This document shows, piece by piece, positions 20,535-31,225 of a stretch of 64,000 bases of DNA (position 1 is its first letter; every line of letters begins with the position of its first letter). Source of the DNA: Bufo bufo (taxonomy: Eukaryota; Chordata; Amphibia; Anura; Bufonidae); the NCBI RefSeq assembly GCF_905171765.1, contig NC_053392.1, positions 103,714,220 to 103,778,219 of the forward strand. Direction: 5' to 3'. A model generated the notes under the pieces. The model did not search any database. It was not told the DNA's origin and was given only the letters and a program-made list of their open reading frames with translations. The position numbers and the translations under genes are program-made.

Positions 20535-22097
20535 CAGGGAGTGCAGAATTATTAGGCAAGTTGTATTTTTGAGGATTAATTTTATTATTGAACAACAACC
20601 ATGTTCTCAATGAACCCAAAAAACTCATTAATATCAAAGCTGAATATTTTTGGAAGTAGTTTTTAGTTTGTTTTTAGTTTTAGCTATTTTAGGGGGATAT
20701 CTGTGTGTGCAGGTGACTATTACTGTGCATAATTATTAGGCAACTTAACAAAAAACAAATATATACCCATTTCAATTATTTATTTTTACCAGTGAAACCA
20801 ATATAACATCTCAACATTCACAAATATACATTTCTGACATTCAAAAACAAAACAAAAAAAAATCAGTGACCAATATAGCCACCTTTCTTTGCAAGGACAC
20901 TCAAAAGCCTGCCATCCATGGATTCTGTCAGTGTTTTGATCTGTTCACCATCAACATTGCGTGCAGCAGCAACCACAGCCTCCCAGACACTGTTCAGAGA
21001 GGTGTACTGTTTTCCCTCCTTGTAAATCTCACATTTGATGATGGACCACAGGTTCTCAATGGGGTTCAGATCAGGTGAACAAGGAGGCCATGTCATTAGA
21101 TTTTCTTCTTTTATACCCTTTCTTGCCAGCCATGCTGTGGAGTACTTGGACGCGTGTGATGGAGCATTGTCCTGCATGAAAATCATGTTTTTCTTGAAGG
21201 ATGCAGACTTCTTCCTGTACCACTGCTTGAAGAAGGTGTCTTCCAGAAACTGGCAGTAGGACTGGGAGTTGAGCTTGACTCCATCCTCAACCCGAAAAGG
21301 CCCCACAAGCTCATCTTTGATGATACCAGCCCAAACCAGTACTCCACCTCCACCTTGCTGGCGTCTGAGTCGGACTGGAGCTCTCTGCCCTTTACCAATC
21401 CAGCCACGGGCCCATCCATCTGGCCCATCAAGACTCACTCTCATTTCATCAGTCCATAAAACCTTAGAAAAATCAGTCTTGAGATATTTCTTGGCCCAGT
21501 CTTGACGTTTCAGCTTGTGTGTCTTGTTCAGTGGTGGTCGTCTTTCAGCCTTTCTTACCTTGGCCATGTCTCTGAGTATTGCACACCTTGTGCTTTTGGG
21601 CACTCCAGTGATGTTGCAGCTCTGAAATATGGCCAAACTGGTGGCAAGTGGCATCTTGGCAGCTGCACGCTTGACTTTTCTCAGTTCATGGGCAGTTATT
21701 TTGCGCCTTGGTTTTTCCACACGCTTCTTGCGACCCTGTTGACTATTTTGAATGAAACGCTTGATTGTTCGATGATCACACTTCAGAAGCTTTGCAATTT
21801 TAAGAGTGCTGCATCCCTCTGCAAGATATCTCACTATTTTTGACTTTTCTGAGCCTGTCAAGTCCTTCTTTTGACCCATTTTGCCAAAGGAAAGGAAATT
21901 GCCTAATAATTATGCACACCTAATATAGGGTGTTGATGTCATTAGACCACACCCCTTCTCATTACAGAGATGCACATCACCTAATATGCTTAATTGGTAG
22001 TAGGCTTTCGAGCCTATACAGCTTGGAGTAAGACAACATGCATAAAGAGGATGATGTGGTCAAAATACTCATTTGCCTAATAATTCTGCACGCAGTG
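20535..22097 (-). mobile_element. Complete Tc1-like transposon with intact transposase
   Basis: Flanked by TA at 20533-20534 and 22098-22099. The outer ends are cagggagtgcagaattatt and, from the other end, cactgcgtgcagaattatt; both continue aggcaa. At 1,563 bp with one complete gene, it looks like the youngest autonomous element in the window. It interrupts the hAT transposase. Confidence 0.95.
20863..21879 (-). CDS. Tc1-like transposase, intact, DD37E spacing
   Basis: A 338-residue uninterrupted frame. The N-terminal paired-like helix-turn-helix DNA-binding region (LTGSEKSKIVRYLAEGCSTLKIAKLLKCDHRTIKRFI) is followed by a basic linker (GRKKRVEKPRRK), a second helix region, then the catalytic core: LWTDEMRV (D), FMQDNAPSH (D) and SPDLNPIENLW (E). 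There are 37 residues between the second Asp and the Glu, three more than in the common DD34E Tc1 transposases. Vertebrate DD37E Tc1 groups are known. A glycine-rich box (GWARGWIGKGQRAPVRLRRQQGGGGVLVWAG) sits at residues 154-184. The start is MGQKKDLTG, and the stop follows GGYIGH. The enzyme would cut and paste DNA at TA. Full length for the family and without visible lesions, so plausibly functional; activity is not proven by sequence. Confidence 0.93.
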   Translation of the reverse strand: MGQKKDLTGSEKSKIVRYLAEGCSTLKIAKLLKCDHRTIKRFIQNSQQGRKKRVEKPRRKITAHELRKVKRAAAKMPLATSLAIFQSCNITGVPKSTRCAILRDMAKVRKAERRPPLNKTHKLKRQDWAKKYLKTDFSKVLWTDEMRVSLDGPDGWARGWIGKGQRAPVRLRRQQGGGGVLVWAGIIKDELVGPFRVEDGVKLNSQSYCQFLEDTFFKQWYRKKSASFKKNMIFMQDNAPSHASKYSTAWLARKGIKEENLMTWPPCSPDLNPIENLWSIIKCEIYKEGKQYTSLNSVWEAVVAAARNVDGEQIKTLTESMDGRLLSVLAKKGGYIGH

Positions 22098-23553
22098 TAG
22101 AAGTGGCTCAGAAAGAGGATTTTTGCAACAGCAGAGGCCAGGTACAAATTTGGCCAGCCAGGGCCCACTACTGGAGGAGGATGGGGATGAAGCATGTTCA
22201 CAGCGGAGTGGTATCCAACGCAGCTCGGGCCCATCACTGGTGTGTGGCTGGGGGGATTCGGAGGACGCAGACGATACGCCTCCCACAGAGGACACCTTAC
22301 CTCTGGGCAGCCTGGCAAACATGAGCGACTACATGCTGCAGTGCCTGCGCAACGACTGCAGAGTTGTCCACATTTTAACGTGTGCTGACTACTGGGTAGC
22401 CACCCTGCTGGATCCCCGTTACAAAGACAATGTGCCGTCCTTAATTCCCTCACTGGAGTGTGATCGGAAGATGCGCGACTACAGGCGCACGCTAATAGAC
22501 GCGCTTCTGAGAGCATTCCTGACTGATGCCGGGGGACAAGTGGAAGCACAAGGCGAAGGCAGGGGAGGAGGAAGAGGTCGCCAACGCAGCTGTGTCAGCC
22601 GCAGCACCTCAGAAGGCAGGGATAGCATGGCCAACATGTGGAAAAGCTTTGTCACCTCGCCGCAACAACCGGCCCCAACTGCTGATATGGAGCGTGTTAG
22701 CAGGAGGCAGCATTTGAACAACATGGTGGAACAGTACCTGTGCACACGCCTACAGTACTGACTGACGGTTCTGCCCCATTCAAATTCTGGGTCTCCAAAT
22801 TGTCCACATGGCCAGAACTTGCCCTGTATGCCTTGGAGCTGCTGGCCTGCCCTGCAGCCAGTGTACTCTCTGAACGTGTATTTAGCGCGGCAGGAGGCGT
22901 CATTACAGACAGACGCAGCCGCCTGTCCACAGCCAACGTGGACAAGCTCACCTTCATTAAAATGAACCAGGCTTGGATCCCTCAGGACTTGTCTGTACCT
23001 TGTGCAGAATAGACAGTTCTAACAGCCTCAACCATCCATCCTTGTACTCAAGTGCACTTATTCCTTTTTTTTTTTTTTTTATATGTCCCAATATTTTGGG
23101 GGATACCCCTATGTAAAAATGCAAAATAACACACATCTGTGTTGGCTACCTATTCCTCCTTCGCCGCCGCTTCCACCTAGACCACCACGTGAGCCTACAC
23201 GGCCACATCCACCCATTCACCGCCTCCTCAACCTCTTCCTCCTACATCATTCCTAATTTTTATTTTTTTAAGGTCTGTTATGTTTTTTTAATTCATTTCC
23301 CTATCCACATTTGTTTGCAGAGGATTTGCCATGCTCTTAAGCACATTTTGCTGCCTTTTGCAGCCCTCTAGCTCTTTCCATGACATTTTTACAGCCATTT
23401 TAGTGCTCGAAAGTTTGGGTCCCCATTGACTTCAAAGGGGTTCGGGTTCTAGTTCGGGTCAAGTTCGGGTCCCGAACCCGATTTTTTTTTTCAAGTTCGG
23501 CCGAACCTGCCGAACCCGAACATCCAGGTGTCCGCTCAACTCTACTTGTGACC

Positions 23554-24202
23554 TGTCACGAGGGTGTCAAGAACCACGCCTGACTCCGTTATACCCGGGG
23601 TCAGGAAGTCGCAGCGGTTGGCTGCACGCTCTATGTAAGATAGGGCTGTTTCCTTATGGTAGCTTTCTGGGTTTGCTTTGCAAACCCTTTTGGCTCACTC
23701 AGGGATCCGTAGCTCCTTCTCCTCAGCTGTTCCTTGTCCAGCTTTCCCAACCTCCTTATATTCCCCTCTCACACTTCTCTGGTTGCCAGATATAGAGCTT
23801 CCTGCCTGGACATCTATTCTGACCCTCTGGAGCTGTGTTGCTGCGTTCTCTGGTAGTTGGTCCAGAACGCTACCCTCCGGATACCTGTTGGACCTTTGTG
23901 GTCTATTGTGGTCGCCCACCTGGGTGTATGTGTTTGTCTGTTTTGTCTGTCCTCTCCCTGGTGTTTCCCTCTTAGTGACAGTGGTGCGGACTAGTGATCC
24001 CACCGGCCCGTTCACTATCTAGGGCTCATTTTAGGGAAAGCCAGGGTTTAGGCACGTGATCGCCGCACGGGTGAGGAACCCGTCTAGGGACGTCAGGGCA
24101 GTCAGGTGCCAGCCGCAAGGTGAGTTAGGGGTCACCACCTTTCCCTCTCCCTTGGGCAGGGCTTTCCCTTTTTCCTCCCTGTGCGTGACGCCGGTCATTA
24201 CA
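23554..24202. mobile_element. Solo LTR, 649 bp, duplication TGACC
   Basis: Begins TGTCACGAGG and ends GGTCATTACA, flanked by TGACC (23549-23553 and 24203-24207). The left duplication overlaps the hAT target duplication, so it landed at the very edge of the hAT element. A copy of the same length and about 98% alike sits at 33251-33899. The small frames inside are not genes. Confidence 0.88.
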
Positions 24203-25327
24203 TGACCACTGGAGAACTGTAGGTTGTCCTACTGCAAACAATTATCCACATATACATCTGCTGATTAGAGTAGACATCTTGCTTTTCTTGCAGCGGTAGT
24301 GCATTGCTACTTCCATGAAACAAATGGCTGATAGGGGGCTGCTGTATACCCCCAAAACATCTCTTCAAATATATGACCATGTCATATAAGTGAAAGGGCT
24401 CTTACTTTTGAAATGAACCACATGGCCAAAAAATGTTCAAAAAGGGCAAAAAAAAAAAGTGCTATGAGGCACCAACATATAAAGCTGGTGAACATAAAAT
24501 ACCTTATTCAAATGAGGGAAACAATATTCATGTACATGTTCTGTGTACCTAGCTGAATACAATTTGTTTTTTCCTTTTATGTACAATGAAGAATCTGTAG
24601 GAAGGGGCTTGGGTTCCACTTCATTTAAAAGCCGGCTCTTTTTCAATCTAGTTTGATATTGAGCCTAACACCCCCTCCTCCCATTGCTTTAGCTTTTTCC
24701 GCAGCGTACTTACAAAGCATATGAAGCATCTCTCCCTTTCTTTTGATCATCTATATTCTCTTCACAGCGCTGAGATAAATCCCAGGAGTAATGACCTGCG
24801 TTGTAGAATAATTTGTTAGACATAATTAGAAGAATTGAGATGCCAGGCCACTAGTCTATTAGAAAATTATTTTTCCTGTGAATATTCTACATGAAGTCCC
24901 TGTGATAGGTCTGTCAGCTTTAAATATATACGTGTGAGAGGCTCACTCCTGGTTCTACATTCTCGTATTTCATATACAGCATATATTCTGGGATGATAAG
25001 CATTCAAGTAATACATTTGTCTCCTGCTGTTAGAAACACGGGCAGCAATCCAGGGACACAGACCAAAATGAATATCAAGGAGAGAATGTATCAGTGAGGA
25101 TTTTCGGCGCAAGACTATGGTACTTCTGTTTGTGGGAGGCAGTATAGTATATGCCTCTGTGTTTTTTGCAACACGTTTTTACTCATTTGTTCAATAGATT
25201 GATTCTTAGCCATAATCAGCCATAGGAGATTCAGTCTAGGTAGCAGGCCCATTGAACCCCAATGTAATGATAGACAAGGCTCCTGTGCAGGAGGTTGCAT
25301 ATTGCATAATGGCTTAGTAATTGAATT
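24203..25327. other. Apparently unique sequence
   Basis: About 1.1 kb with no coding region, repeat end or array that I recognise. It is the continuation of the target into which the hAT element and solo LTR inserted. Confidence 0.4.
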
Positions 25328-25680
25328 ATAATATTGTCATGATCCTCTCCCCACCTCGGGGCCCACCTCTGCTATCCTCCACCCTGGGGCCTCCATATCT
25401 GGCATCATGTTCTCCTTGCCACTGTCCTGCTTAAGGGCTGCTCTCCTACTGATGGTGCCTGTCATGTGCATATGTGCTTTCTCTTAGTTTTTAAATGAGA
25501 TAGTATCTGCAGAAGTTACAGTCTTATTAAAGGGAATCTGTCACCAGAGATATCCCTATCCAACTGATTGCATAGACACATAGCTGTAGTTATTCTGTTT
25601 AAAACACTGTTTTTAATATGTTGATCTGAAGCTCCATTCCTGACTTATGATACTATTCTTAATATGCAAATTTGGCATTT

Positions 25681-25890
25681 GGCAAACTTGAGTTTCAAAC
25701 TTCTTTTTATTTCAATAAAATAGGTTTGCAATAAAAACAACGCGTTTCAGGGAATTAAGATCCCCTTCCTCAGGTTAAAAAAAATGTTTTTTTTAACCTG
25801 AGTAAGGGGATCTTAATTCCCTGAAATGCAGTGTTTTTATTGCAAACCTATTTTATTGAAATAAAAAGAAGTTTGAAACTCAAGTTTGCC
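25681..25890. mobile_element. Palindromic insertion 3 (hammerhead-bearing)
   Basis: A 210-bp palindrome centred at 25785, starting ggcaaacttgag and ending ctcaagtttgcc, with a possible tail up to about 25970 and a possible short TGGCAAA duplication. Each arm carries a hammerhead-like core next to ACGCGT; the left arm, read on the minus strand, is the better preserved. Same design as the insertions at 5714 and 11359. Confidence 0.65.
25730..25780 (-). ncRNA. Hammerhead ribozyme-like motif
   Basis: On the minus strand: AAC, CTGAGGA (fits the CUGANGA core), a stem II of AGGGG...TTCCCT (A-U plus three G-C pairs), GAAA, then ACGCGTT and GTT. ACGCGT can form the short stem III, probably in a dimer as in other Penelope-type ribozymes. 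GTT can pair with AAC for stem I, with cleavage after the final U. All core bases match the consensus; stem I is only about 3 bp, so self-cleavage is uncertain. Confidence 0.55.
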
Positions 25891-26449
25891 TTGACCGGGT
25901 TTTGGAGCGCCAAAAAGCTGAATTTCTTCTATTACCACTGCAATAATTGACAGGGCCAGGCAGTGGCAAAGCGGCGAGGAAGGGGCTGGCTGCAGAAAAG
26001 AGTGGAGCTTGAATGCAACAAGAGGGTGGTGACACCCTAATTGCACAAAAGTCCTAATTTGTATATTAAGAGAAAGGGACGGAGCCTGAGTTTTCAACAA
26101 AGATAAACAGCGTTTTAATCAGGTGAACCACAGCTATGTGTCCATGCAAACAGTTGGATAGGGAGGTCACTGGTAACAGATTCCTTTTTGTAGCTGAAGA
26201 AGGTTCTTTTGGTACCAGTAATTAGTAAGGTGTTCTTCTGATCTGCATTATTTGACACTGACTTGACCTGTCTTCTGACCTCATCTACCCATCTGCTACC
26301 TCTCCAGTATTCTGCCTGTCTAGCATAGGGCCTGAACTCTGCCAGCCCTGACCTCTGCCTCCTTGCTGGGGCTTAAGACTCTATTCCATGGTTTAGCCAA
26401 ATGATAAATCAGTAGCAACCCAGTGGGTCCACACCATTAACAGTAATCC

Positions 26450-27180
26450 TTGTGGCTGATATACAAACCTATCTGACATAGCAGAATGAATACCTAATTC
26501 AGAAGCTGTATATACTGTATATGTGCTGAATTTCTAACAAATGGCAGATCATAAAATTCACAAAATAGGCTGTGGGCACAGGTAAGGCTTTTGTGCTCAG
26601 AAAGAGAAGTCAATCCAGTTTACTATCATTTGCTTACTACAATTAAGCAATTAACTCGGCGGCCTTGCTTTTTGGCAGCCTCAGGGTTGTTAAACTTTTC
26701 ACAGCCTAGCCATGAGTTACTTCTCTTGCATACTTATTCAGAAATAGAGAGTTTTCCATATAAAAAACTTGATGGAGATGCTTCTTGGTTTATCATCATT
26801 AAACCTAGATTTTGCTACCCTCCTCATATCTCTCCTCCAGTAACAGTGTGAACTGCACACTAGTGTCAATGAAAGCTAAACTGTGACATCACTGTGTGAA
26901 ATGCCCTGGAAGTAATCTAGTGAAGCTTCTCCTATTTAAATATCTGCAAAAACACATGATCATGGTCAGTCCTTATGGTCATTTTACATAGCGAGTTGAG
27001 CTTGTTTAAAGGGCGTTGAGTATTTAAAAGCCTCATAAGACTTTAAAGAGCATTTGTTCCTTTGTTGGCCCAACACTTGGATTTTGATATGGGCTGATGA
27101 CCAGCTGAATGAAAGTTTCTACAAATGTTTACTGACAACTATCGACACATGTAAAAGGATAAGGGAGCTGCTATATATAT
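26450..27180. other. No recognised feature
   Basis: AT-rich sequence without a recognisable gene, element end or array. Confidence 0.35.
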
Positions 27181-27731
27181 TGTGGAGATTTGGTCTGGTA
27201 GACAGGCTAGCGGATGCAGTACAGAGGCAACCACAAAGACTTTAACTTAAACAGTTCAGTGTTTTATTCACACATAGGAAAAAACAAAAAGTAATGGTTT
27301 GCAGTCTTGGTGTTTGTTCACACCATAAAAAGTCCACAGAACAAAAGCCTTTACCTGGTCAGCAGTTTTTCCACCCGCAGTCCACAGCAGGCTTTAGGGC
27401 CTGTTTCCCAGCAGGCGTCTCTCTGCCCTTTAACATGGCACAAGTTCTCAGTTCCAAAACACACAGAGACTGACAGCGCTCCACTGTCAGATGGAGGATA
27501 ATCTACTCCCAGCTGAGACTGTTGGCTGGGTTTTATATAGGCCAATAAAGACCCGACCTGGAGCGTGGGGAGAAGCCACCCACCCAGCACTTTGGCTACT
27601 CCCAGTAAGAGCCGGCCTGGATCGGCTTTACAGCCATACTAACAACAAACATTGTCAGTCAATAATAGCTGCCACTGACACTGAAAACTATCGGCTCCTA
27701 CCTCACCGAGGCCAGGAATCTCGGTGACACA
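27181..27731 (-). mobile_element. Solo LTR, 551 bp, minus orientation
   Basis: On the minus strand it starts TGTGTCACCGAG and ends AAATCTCCACA. It carries a TATA box (ggcctatataaaaccc, about 27530) and, further on, a polyadenylation signal GAATAAAACACTG (about 27262-27274), the expected U3-R order. No clear target duplication was found, and no internal genes flank it. Its retrovirus or retrotransposon family is unknown. Confidence 0.6.
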
Positions 27732-27968
27732 TACCTTTCATGAATGATGGTCTCTTGCGTCTTCCTACAATATATAGTAGATGAAGGACCCGGCTTCGCT
27801 CGGGTATATTTAAAGGGATTCTGTCACCTCTTTTTACCCTATAGAGTTGCGGACATGCACGGCTAGATCGCCGCTAGCATGTCCGCAATATACCTGTCAG
27901 ATAGCTCTGTGTGGTTTTATTGAGTGTAAAAAATGATTTTTTATATAAATATATATATATATATATGT

Positions 27969-28300
27969 AAATCAACCTGGTAAGGAGCCCAAGGGACTGT
28001 ACTAACCGTTCTGGAGCCCAGCCACGACCCCTGTGAAGGAGCCTAGCACCGCCTGTATCCACGAATCTCCTCCTTGTTCAGAGAGTCAGATTGCCGTAAT
28101 CTCGCTATGCGCGAGCTCGCGCATGCACAGTGCCGGCATAGTGTTCCTTCCCTGTGCTGGCATCAGATTACGGCGATCTGACTCTCTGAGCAAGGAGGAG
28201 ATTCGAGGATACAGGCAGTGCTGGGCTCTTTCACAGGGGGCGTGGCTGGGCTCCAGAACAGTTAGTACAGCCTCTTGGGCTCCTTACCAGGCTGATTTAC
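27969..28300. repeat. Foldback, arms of about 140 bp
   Basis: The left arm (aaatcaacctggtaaggagcc ... cagattgccgtaatct) and right arm (agattacggcgatctg ... ggctccttaccaggctgattt) are inverted copies centred at 28134. Confidence 0.75.
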
Positions 28301-28303
28301 ATA

Positions 28304-29352
28304 CAGTCAGGTCCATAAATATTGGGACATCAACACAATTGTAACATTTGTGGCTCTATACACCACCACAATGGATTTGAAATGAAACGAACAAGATGTG
28401 TTTTAACTGCAGACTGTCAGCTTTAATTTGAGGATATTTACATCCAAATCAGGTGAACGGTGTAGGAATTACAACAGTTTGCATATGTGCCTCCCACTTG
28501 TTAGGGGACCAAAAGTAATGGGACAGAATAATAGTCATAGCTCAAACTTTCACTTTTTAATACTTGGCCGCAAATCCTTTGCAGTCAATTACAGCCTGAA
28601 GTCTGGAATGCATAGACATCACCAGAAGCTGGGTTTCATCCCTGGTGATGCTCCGCCAGGCCTCTACTGCAACTGTCTTCAGTTCCTGCTTGTTCTTGGG
28701 GCATTTTCCCTTCAGTTTTGTCTTCAGCAAGTGAAATGCATGCTCAATCGGATTCAGGTCAGGTGATTGACCTGGCCATTGCATAACATTCCACTTCTTT
28801 CCCTTAAAAAACTCTTTGGTTGCTTTTGCAGTATGCTTTGGGTTATTGTCCATCTGCACTGTGAAGCGCCGTCCAATGAGTTCTGAAGCATTTGGCTGAA
28901 TATGAGCAGATAATATTGCCCGAAACACTTCAGAATTTATCCTGCTGCTTTTGTCAGCAGTCACATCATCAATAAATACAAGAGAACCAGTTCCATTGGC
29001 AGCCATACATGCCCACGCCATGATACTACCACCACCATGCTTCACTGATGAGGTGGTATGTTTAGGATCATGAGCAGTTCCTTTCCTTCTCCATACTCTT
29101 CTCTTCCCATCACTCTGGTATAAGTTGATCTTAGTCTCATCTGTCCATAGGATGTTGTTCCAGAACTGTGAAGGCTTTTCTAGATGTCGTTTGGCAAACT
29201 GGTGAACCCTCTGTATTCACTCTGGTGAGGTCTTCTCTTGATTGTTGACTTTGACACACATACACCTACCTCCTGGAGAGTGTTCTTGATCTGGCCCACT
29301 GTTGTGAAGGGTGTTTTCTTCACCAGGGAAAGAATTCTTCGGTCATCCACCA
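28304..29352 (-). mobile_element. Truncated Tc1-like transposon
   Basis: Starts with a Tc1 terminal repeat cagtcaggtccataaatatt after TA (28302-28303), and its gene lies on the minus strand. The other end, with the transposase N-terminus, is missing beyond about 29352. Confidence 0.8.
28557..29350 (-). pseudogene. Tc1-like transposase, C-terminal part (DD34E)
   Basis: Open from 29045 to 28557: MKHGGGSIMAWACMAANGTG, FTVQMDNNPKHTAKAT (second Asp) and SPDLNPIEHAF (Glu, 34 residues on), ending DCKGFAAKY. Upstream (29050-29350) the frame is broken by frameshifts but still resembles the region with the first Asp and the helix-turn-helix linker. The N-terminal DNA-binding domain is absent. An inactive DD34E Tc1 relative, clearly different from the intact DD37E copy at 20863. 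Confidence 0.85.
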
Positions 29353-29379
29353 TGTGTGTCGTTAAAAGATATCAACACT

Positions 29380-30190
29380 ATCCACTATAACAGTGACATC
29401 TACAGCACCCCGCCCCCAAAACAGTGACCTCCACAGCCCCCACCCCTTAACACTGACCCCCCACAGTGCCCCGTCCCTTAAAATTGGACCTTCACAGCAG
29501 CCCACCCCCTTAACTTTGACCTTTACAGCAGAATTTCCCTTTAACAGTGATTTTCACCTCCTTGACAGTGACCTCCACAGGGGCCTGCCGCCTTAACAGT
29601 GGCCTTTACTTGATCGGTGGGGTGTGACCTTTTGAACAGCTCACTCTAAGACAGCAGCACTATACTGTCTGAGTGTGAGCTGCAGGGAGAAAGTCACCCT
29701 CCCTCCCACCCCTGCAGCTGACAAAAGTTGATTTTTACCTTCATTTTTTCAATCCTCGTCAGCTGAGGAGTGGAGGGGGCGTGGCCTAATCAGATCTGAG
29801 AGTGGCTTAGCAGGACCTAGAAGTTGATTTTTAACTTCATTTTTTCAATTTCAGTTAGCTAAGGAGTGGGAGGGGGCGTGGCCTTACCGAATTGGGGGCA
29901 TGTCCTTTTGAACAGCTCACTCTAAGACAGCAGTACTGTGCTGTCTGAGTGTGAGCTGCAGGGAGAAAGTCACCCTCCCTCCCACCCCTGCAGCTAACAG
30001 AAGTTGATTTTTACCTTTATTTTTTCAAACCCCGTCGGCTCAGGAGTGGGAGGGGGTGTGGCCTAACCAGATCATGGCATGGCTTAGTGGGACCTGGGGG
30101 CGGGGTTTTAAGTCTTTTGAGGGTGGACTTATTGTGGCAGGGGGTGTGTCTGGGCTCCTTCCTGCAAGAGTGACGCCCCTCTGGGCACCT
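29380..30190 (+). repeat. GC-rich tandem repeats and a ~280-bp direct duplication
   Basis: At 29380-29610 a roughly 35-bp motif (aacagtgacctccacagc..cccc) repeats. Then a block beginning ccttttgaacagctcactctaagacagcag occurs at 29630 and again at about 29910, each with caccctccctcccacccctgcagct and gggggcgtggcc; the spacing is about 280 bp. Open frames here are short and not protein-like. Confidence 0.65.
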
Positions 30191-30345
30191 TACTGGCTCA
30201 TTTGCATAGCAAATAATTTGGATTTTCAGAGGATAAAAACATCTATTGCTGGAACAAAGGCACATATTGAAATAAGGTACTAAGTGCTATTAGGCCATGG
30301 CTTTACTTCAATAGCAATTATCCTTGTGACAGATTTCCTTTAAAG

Positions 30346-31217
30346 CAGTGGTCCCCAACCTTTTTTGCACCAAGGACTAGTTTCATGCAAGACCATTTTC
30401 CCAGGGACCGGGTGTGTGTGTGTGTGTGTGTGTGGGGGGGTGTTCTGGGGGGCGGGGCTTAAGGGGTTGGGTGGGGCTTAGGGGGGCTAGTTGGCGCTGA
30501 CTGACTCACGCACATAACAAAGCACAAGGTGCAAATTAAAATATATAATACTATATAACCACTATATAAACTGACTAGGGTCTCTGCTGCACTGGTCTCT
30601 GCTGCACTGTATCGTATTTTTTGCCCTATAAGATGCACCTAGGTTTTAGAGTAGAACAATAAGAAAAAAATATTTTTTATTACACCTCAGGTCAGACCAG
30701 CAATCAGATCCCCAATGTTAATCAGCCCCCCATGTCAGCCATCCATCAGCCCCCCATGTCAGCCATCAGCCCTTGTGTCAACCATCAGCCCCTTATGTCA
30801 GCCCCCAGCCCTTATGCCCCCCATGTCAGCCCCCCCTTATGTCAGCCATGAGCCCCCCATGTCAGCCATATGTCAGCCATCAGCCCTTATGTCAGCACAA
30901 AAAAAACAAAAAAAAAACACTTACCTCTCCTGCTCCTGGTCACCATCGCGATCCTCTTCTTCCTGCTGTCTGCTGTGTATCGCGACGCACAGTGTGACCT
31001 CACGCTGTGCACAGCCCTGCACAGCCGATAGCCGAGGACAAGGAAGTGGTGAGTACAGATCCTTCACCGCTTCCTGGTCCTCCTGTACTAATGAAGCGCT
31101 TCCATAATGGAAGCGCTTCATTAGTACCGCGATAAAGATGGCCCTGATCGCCGCGGCCCGGCTAACAATCTTTCACGGCCCGGTCCTGGGCCGCGGCCCG
31201 GCAGTTGGGGACCGCTG
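30346..31217. mobile_element. Non-autonomous hAT element, 872 bp
   Basis: Inverted ends CAGTGGTCCCCAAC / GTTGGGGACCGCTG, flanked by the 8-bp duplication CTTTAAAG (30338-30345 and 31218-31225). The inside holds a (GT)n tract (30412-30435), a tandem catgtcagccatcagcccc array (30720-30895), and an inverted pair around 31090-31125 (gaagcgcttcc/ggaagcgcttc). No transposase. Confidence 0.88.
30715..30895 (+). repeat. Minisatellite of catgtcagccatcagcccc type
   Basis: Short C-rich units of 15-30 bp repeat with variation. The frame they create (Pro/Ser/Gln-rich) is an artefact of the array. Confidence 0.7.
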
Positions 31218-31225
31218 CTTTAAAG

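Larger units (their letters stand above)
18134..23012 (+). pseudogene. hAT transposase (BED finger, RNase-H-like core, hATC), inactivated
   Basis: The likely start is ATG 18134 (MRQTSNKGRGHGGGG), with a TGA after 42 residues. The main open piece (18355-19605) holds an acidic region, a BED-type zinc finger (VVCTLCHQSL ... TRHLHARH) and LTTDTWTS, the first catalytic Asp region, and stops at TAG 19603. Frames then shift through VVVCDNGRNLVAALGQAG (second Asp), a TGA at 20009 where related hAT proteins have Cys before LAHVLNLVV, and PTRWNSTLHMLERL. A Tc1 insertion at 20535 follows. After it come LDPRYKD and the C-terminal hATC dimerisation segment ACPAASVLSERVFSAAGGVITDRRSRL. It has at least three stops and several frameshifts. 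The domain order matches hAT transposases, which cut at 8-bp sites. Confidence 0.88.
14540..23544 (+). mobile_element. Complete 9,005-bp hAT transposon
   Basis: The terminal inverted repeats begin TAGAGTTGAGCG at both ends and are flanked by the 8-bp duplication CTTGTGAC (14532-14539 and 23545-23552), which is diagnostic of the hAT superfamily. Inside, in order: a promoter-like region, a 3-kb satellite array, a transposase gene with BED finger and hATC regions, and a Tc1 element inserted late in the gene. Without the Tc1 insert the length is about 7.4 kb. The 682-bp element at 52350-53031 shares its ends. Confidence 0.93.
25528..26189. mobile_element. MITE with taaagggaatctgtcacc ends
   Basis: The left end taaagggaatctgtcacc matches the reverse complement of the right end (aaaaaggaatctgttacc). 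The subterminal atccaactg/gttggat and tagctgtg blocks are also inverted. A palindromic insertion occupies its middle. Related ends occur at 8266 and 27811. The flanking blocks (25334-25527, 26190-26450) look like pieces of one further repeat. Confidence 0.65.
27811..30344. mobile_element. Composite region between taaagg(g)a.tctgtcac ends
   Basis: The left end taaagggattctgtcacctc at 27811 faces the right end ccttgtgacagatttccttta at 30344. Between them lie a long foldback (27969-28300), a truncated Tc1 and GC-rich tandem duplications. These may be the ends of one MITE swollen by insertions or of two separate MITEs. Confidence 0.4.

Noticed and set aside
23678..24022. Matching 100-residue open frames in two places (also 33375-33671)
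   Set aside because: They lie inside the two 649-bp solo LTRs and are non-coding LTR sequence shared by descent.
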